From: CAZMRW01 sp964568805
GTDB taxonomy: Bacteria > Pseudomonadota > Gammaproteobacteria > Methylococcales > Methylomonadaceae
Direction: 5' to 3'
Length of the DNA stretch: 46,694 bases
NCBI GenBank assembly: GCA_964568805.1
Contig: CAZMRW010000025.1
Span: 1 to 46,694, forward strand
Each line of letters begins with the position of its first letter. Positions within the stretch are counted from its first letter, which is position 1. This document shows positions 43,469-46,694 of the stretch, piece after piece. A model generated the notes under the pieces. That model saw only the letters and a list, made by a program, of their open reading frames with translations, had not been told where the DNA came from and did no database searches. The position numbers were made by a program, and so were the translations under genes.

Positions 43469-44239
43469 TTATTCATAGGCTTTAATCTTCAACAGTTGCT
43501 CTACGCTGACAATTTTATAGCCATTCTCTTTCGCAAAATTAAGCGTTTGTTTTAATACCTGGATGGTTTTATCCGAATTATCATGAAACAGAATAATAGC
43601 GCCCGGTTTAATTTGCGTTTGTACGCGCCGGGTTATGATTTGTGCGGAGGCGGCCGTTGTATCGAACGAGCGAATGCTCCAGCCGATGATGCTGTAATTC
43701 AATTCCGTTGAGGCTTTCGCAAGATTGGGTGTGGTGACGCCATAGGGCGGCCGGAATAATTTCATTCGTTTGCCGATGATTTTGAAAACACTCTCTGCGG
43801 TCTGGTTCAGTTCATCCCTAAAACCTTGCACGCTTTTAAAATCCATAAAAAAAGAATGCGTGTAGCTGTGGCATCCGATGCTGTGCCCGCCTGTGTCTAT
43901 TTGTTTCAATAGGCTTTCATTACCCTCAATGTTTTTCCCGATGACAAAAAACGTTGCCGGTGCCTCGTACTGAGCTAATAGGGAGAGCACCTGTGGGGTG
44001 TATTCCCGGTTTGGACCATCGTCAAACGACAAGGCAATTTCTTTTTCTGACGTATTTGCAAAACAATAGGCTTGGATGTGAAAATTGGATTGAATGATTA
44101 CCGAACCATAAATGATCAATGCCAGATAAATTGCGCCTGACACTACCAGCCACCCTGGATCGATTCCGAAAAACGCATATAACAAACCAATCATGCTGAT
44201 CGCGATGAGGAAACTGTTGCGGGTTGATTTAAATGTCAT
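43469..44239 (-). CDS. Polysaccharide deacetylase (NodB domain), membrane-anchored
   Basis: The 256-residue protein has two N-terminal hydrophobic segments (SFLIAISMIGLLYAFF and WLVVSGAIYLALIIYGSVII) and a NodB deacetylase domain: ALSFDDGPNREYTP (catalytic D-D), GGHSIGCHSYTHSFF (metal H..H), KLFRPPYGVTTPN, and IILFHDNS. All metal ligands are present. It ends the minus-strand group of acyltransferase and glycosyltransferase genes, 30 bp beyond them, and probably acts on a cell-surface glycan or glycolipid. Confidence 0.9.
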   Translation of the reverse strand: MTFKSTRNSFLIAISMIGLLYAFFGIDPGWLVVSGAIYLALIIYGSVIIQSNFHIQAYCFANTSEKEIALSFDDGPNREYTPQVLSLLAQYEAPATFFVIGKNIEGNESLLKQIDTGGHSIGCHSYTHSFFMDFKSVQGFRDELNQTAESVFKIIGKRMKLFRPPYGVTTPNLAKASTELNYSIIGWSIRSFDTTAASAQIITRRVQTQIKPGAIILFHDNSDKTIQVLKQTLNFAKENGYKIVSVEQLLKIKAYE

Positions 44240-44269
44240 GGGGTATCAATGAAGGCAGTGGTATTTTTG

Positions 44270-45208
44270 TTATTCGTCATCATGCGAAACACGCCAAAAA
44301 TCGAAAAAGTTAAACCATTGTAGCGGCTCTTTTAAACAGTAAGCCTGCAAGCGTTCCGCATAGCGCTGGATTATTTGCTGCATGGCCTGATCGCGCGTTT
44401 TTTTAGGGAAGTCCAGCATGTCGCTAAAGTGGTCGAAATAAATGGCATGCTTGCCCTGCTGTTTGAGACAAAACACGGTATAAACCGGACATTTCAGCAA
44501 GCCGGCCAGGATGAACGGTCCTTGCGGGATCAACGCTTCAGCGCCCAAAAAGGTAACCTTGCTGACATGTTGCCGGTTGCCCGGCAGCGATCTGTCTGCA
44601 GCGATAATGACGAGTTCACCATCGTCAATTTTATCCTGAAGCAACATGGACGTAGCGGCGGTAATTTCAGTGACCTGAATCATATTTAACTGGCTTTTGT
44701 TACTGGTCTGCTTTAACAGCCGATTAAATTTTTGGGCATGCTTGTTATGGATTAACACATTAATGTGCAGCGTTTTATCGAAATCAGCGATGACGCGGCA
44801 AACCTCAAGATTTCCGAGATGCGAACCCAGCAACACAACGCCCTGCCCTTTGCCGATTTCAGCTATTAATTCATTACGTCCATGATACTGAACATCAGTC
44901 GGCGAGAGCGCCCCGGACCAGGCGGCAAGTTTGTCAATAATGGCGTTGGCAAAACTGATAAAGTGCCTGAAGCTCCAGAAGAAGCTGCCGCTCAGTTTTA
45001 ATGACGGCGCAAAAACCGACAGTCTGTTCAGATAAGCCTGACTGGCCTGCCTGGCCTGCCGGTTAACGAGCCAGTAATAAATCACGACCGGGTATAAAAA
45101 CAGTTGCAGAAGCTTGCGGCCAAACAGCAGATAGATACGCAACAGAAGCCTCATGCCCCAGATCATGCCCCCCTCTTCCATTTGCGTCCAGTGCAGTGTT
45201 TCTTTCAT
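44270..45208 (-). CDS. LpxL/LpxM-like acyltransferase
   Basis: The 312-residue protein belongs to the lipid A biosynthesis acyltransferase fold (COG4261 type). It has an N-terminal membrane segment (LLLRIYLLFGRKLLQLFLYP), the HX4E-type motif in VVLLGSHLGNLEVCRVI (H130 and E135 region), an ADRS motif VIIAADRSLPGN, and GPFILAGLLKCPVY. It likely acylates a glycolipid or polyene head. It overlaps the glycosyltransferase gene by 4 bp. Confidence 0.88.
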   Translation of the reverse strand: MKETLHWTQMEEGGMIWGMRLLLRIYLLFGRKLLQLFLYPVVIYYWLVNRQARQASQAYLNRLSVFAPSLKLSGSFFWSFRHFISFANAIIDKLAAWSGALSPTDVQYHGRNELIAEIGKGQGVVLLGSHLGNLEVCRVIADFDKTLHINVLIHNKHAQKFNRLLKQTSNKSQLNMIQVTEITAATSMLLQDKIDDGELVIIAADRSLPGNRQHVSKVTFLGAEALIPQGPFILAGLLKCPVYTVFCLKQQGKHAIYFDHFSDMLDFPKKTRDQAMQQIIQRYAERLQAYCLKEPLQWFNFFDFWRVSHDDE

Positions 45209-45939
45209 CGCCAGTGTCGTGACAGTAATTGCGGAATCCGTATCAGCATCCCCAAAAACAATCCGGCATGAGTTTTTGAAATCATGACATTATCATGCCA
45301 TAACCTGAAATGTGACACGCCATCGTAAGGATAGTGTACGGCTGTCGGTATATTGATAGCTTCGACACCCTGCCAGTACAGGCGCACAACGATGTCTATA
45401 TCATAATTCATGCGTCGGCCGATGGGTGTCGTGCTGATTAACTTGTCAACGGCGGCCAGCGGATAGAGTCGAAAACCGCACATGCCATCGGCTATTGCCA
45501 AGGACAAGGTTTGCATCACTATACACACATTGGTTAAATAGCGCCCGTATAGCCGGCTTTTAGGGACGGTTTCATCAAAAACAGGCTGACCTAAAATCAT
45601 TGCATCCGGGTTTAGCCTGCCGGCTTCAAGAAAGCGCGGGATATCATCGATATTATGCTGTCCATCGGCGTCGATTTGTAGCGCATGCGTGTATCCCAGC
45701 CTTTTGGCGTTGTTGAATCCATCAATAACCGCCGCGCCTTTGCCGCCATTTTCAGCCCGGTTTAGCAGGGTAAGCCAGCCTGATTCCTGCCTGGCACAGC
45801 CTTCCAGCACCGCTGAGCATGCGGCTGAACTGCCGTCATTAACCAACAAGCAGGGAATGCCATACCCTTTTATTCTGGATATTACCTGAGCAATGGCGTG
45901 CTCATGATTATAGACAGGGATGATGATGCAGGTTTTCAT
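45205..45939 (-). CDS. Family 2 glycosyltransferase
   Basis: The 244-residue protein is a GT-A glycosyltransferase of family 2: CIIIPVYNHEHAIAQVI, CLLVNDGSS, the DxD in ALQIDADGQHN, and a C-terminal segment ending LSRHWR. No membrane helices are visible, so a polyprenyl or lipid acceptor is likely delivered by partners. It precedes and overlaps the acyltransferase; the two-gene order matches glycolipid or aryl-polyene clusters. Confidence 0.9.
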   Translation of the reverse strand: MKTCIIIPVYNHEHAIAQVISRIKGYGIPCLLVNDGSSAACSAVLEGCARQESGWLTLLNRAENGGKGAAVIDGFNNAKRLGYTHALQIDADGQHNIDDIPRFLEAGRLNPDAMILGQPVFDETVPKSRLYGRYLTNVCIVMQTLSLAIADGMCGFRLYPLAAVDKLISTTPIGRRMNYDIDIVVRLYWQGVEAINIPTAVHYPYDGVSHFRLWHDNVMISKTHAGLFLGMLIRIPQLLSRHWR

Positions 45940-46107
45940 GCGTAATCTCGATAGTTGGTTGCGTCAATGCGTTGCCCTGAACGGTACGTCCCATCCCAGT
46001 CAAGCACGAACTTAAGCTCATCGGCGTGATAATAATGCCCGGTAAGACAGGTATTCCGGGTCGTAGGACGTCGCCCTTTCGGCAAGCAATGTGACAAGGC
46101 GATATAT

Positions 46108-46620
46108 TCATCTGAGATGTTTCCAGGTTTTCATCCTGACTATATATTCCCCGACCAGCAATATCCCCATCAATATATAGGCGATCAGACCGTTATATAA
46201 ACTCCAGAATTCAAAGCTGCTCCAGAGTGCAGTTGCGAAGGCAATACTCCCGTTGACAATAAAAAACACACACCATATCTGGGTAACCCGCCGCGTATAA
46301 ACGATACCTCCGGGCGGCAAGTCGGGATGCTGGATTCTGGCAAGCCGTTCAATCAAGCTGGGAGGCGACAGCAGGCTCCATGAAAAAAGCAGCAACATTG
46401 CACCATTAGCGATGGCCGGATAAAACCGTAACGTGAGCAACTCATTGCTCCAGATTGCAAATCCGCAATACAACATACCGGCTATTAACAGCGGGCAGCT
46501 CCAGTGCTTAACCGAGTAACTTGCAATCAGTCTGATGCCCAGTAACACAACCAGTACACTCGCTATTTTCCAGGGTTCCAAATAATGCGTGCCGAAATAA
46601 ACGGCAAACGGATAGAGCAT
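46108..46620 (-). CDS. COG4648-type integral membrane protein
   Basis: The protein (about 170 residues) has several membrane helices (MLYPFAVYFG, KIASVLVVLLGIRLIAS, LLIAGMLYCGFAIW, NGAMLLLFSWSLLSPPSLIE) with the family motif SPPSLIERLARIQ-PDLPP and IVYTRRVTQIWCVFFIVNG. COG4648 proteins recur in aryl-polyene and related pigment-lipid clusters. The start is uncertain: an ATG at 46620 is chosen, but a TTG at 46626 is in frame and the family usually begins a few residues earlier. It lies 168 bp upstream of the glycosyltransferase gene. Confidence 0.82.
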   Translation of the reverse strand: MLYPFAVYFGTHYLEPWKIASVLVVLLGIRLIASYSVKHWSCPLLIAGMLYCGFAIWSNELLTLRFYPAIANGAMLLLFSWSLLSPPSLIERLARIQHPDLPPGGIVYTRRVTQIWCVFFIVNGSIAFATALWSSFEFWSLYNGLIAYILMGILLVGEYIVRMKTWKHLR

Positions 46621-46649
46621 CGTCAATAGGCCTATGACACGAATGGCAC

Positions 46650-46694
46650 TTACTTAAGCTTTTTTGGATGCCCATATTTTCTCACTTCTTCCCT
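46650..46694 (-). CDS. Possible C-terminal end of an upstream gene, cut by window edge
   Basis: In the frame ending at TAA 46650-46652 the last 14 codons read REEVRKYGHPKKLK and run off the window edge. The charged, lysine-rich end and its position 30 bp before the COG4648 gene fit the tail of a preceding gene of the same cluster. This is too short to identify. Confidence 0.3.
   Translation of the reverse strand, partial: REEVRKYGHPKKLK

Overview
The window looks like a chromosomal segment of a gammaproteobacterium. The SUF, rpoS-nlpD and moeA/mobB gene content and the protein sequences most resemble methanotrophs of the order Methylococcales. No methane-oxidation gene is present, so this placement is inference. 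Most genes are on the minus strand.

Region 1 (1-15.3 kb) is a large type I-E CRISPR-Cas locus read on the minus strand. Its order is WYL regulator, degenerate hicBA, cas3, a divergent control region, cse1-cse2-(DUF4160/DUF2442)-cas7e-cas5e-cas6e-(broken phd and an unidentified remnant)-hepT-like-cas1-cas2, leader, and an array of at least 52 repeats that runs off the left edge. The main discovery lies in the cas3-cse1 gap. A two-repeat mini-CRISPR (10710-10799) on the opposite strand has its own promoter and a terminator-like hairpin. Its first repeat keeps the stem and the 8-nt handle; its second keeps the stem but has lost the handle. Its single spacer matches 17 of the first 20 bases of a site beside an AAG PAM at 10645-10647. 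That site covers the -10 box of the cse1 promoter, and the only mismatches in the first 14 bases are at positions 6 and 12, which type I-E Cascade does not read. This is the layout expected of a crRNA-like RNA that makes Cascade repress its own operon (CreR-like). The repressed transcript begins with a 35-codon hydrophobic peptide gene, so a CreTA-like addiction role is also possible. Up to four intact or decaying toxin-antitoxin-like modules sit in or beside the cas operon.

Region 2 (15.3-25 kb) is a SUF iron-sulfur assembly locus: sufR, a tandem-hairpin intergenic region, sufB, a bestrophin-like gene, sufC, sufD, an opposite-strand Uma2 gene, sufS, sufU, rsmJ and a Rieske ferredoxin. An IscR-type palindrome precedes sufR.

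Region 3 (25-33.6 kb, plus strand) holds housekeeping and accessory genes: ppnP, a NYN-domain nuclease, an ABC-F ATPase (ybiT), ycgN, two methyltransferases, a collagen-like surface protein broken by one stop codon, and a GNAT-amidase pair. A 107-bp palindromic, MITE-like element occurs at both 15.7 and 28.2 kb.

Region 4 (33.6-46.7 kb) carries rpoS, nlpD, a DnaJ-domain membrane protein, mobB-moeA, a D-Ala-D-Ala carboxypeptidase with a long lysine-rich tail, a GH17-like hydrolase, an RlpA-like lipoprotein and a small repeat lipoprotein. It ends in the edge of a gene cluster (deacetylase, acyltransferase, glycosyltransferase, COG4648 membrane protein) resembling part of an aryl-polyene-type pathway.
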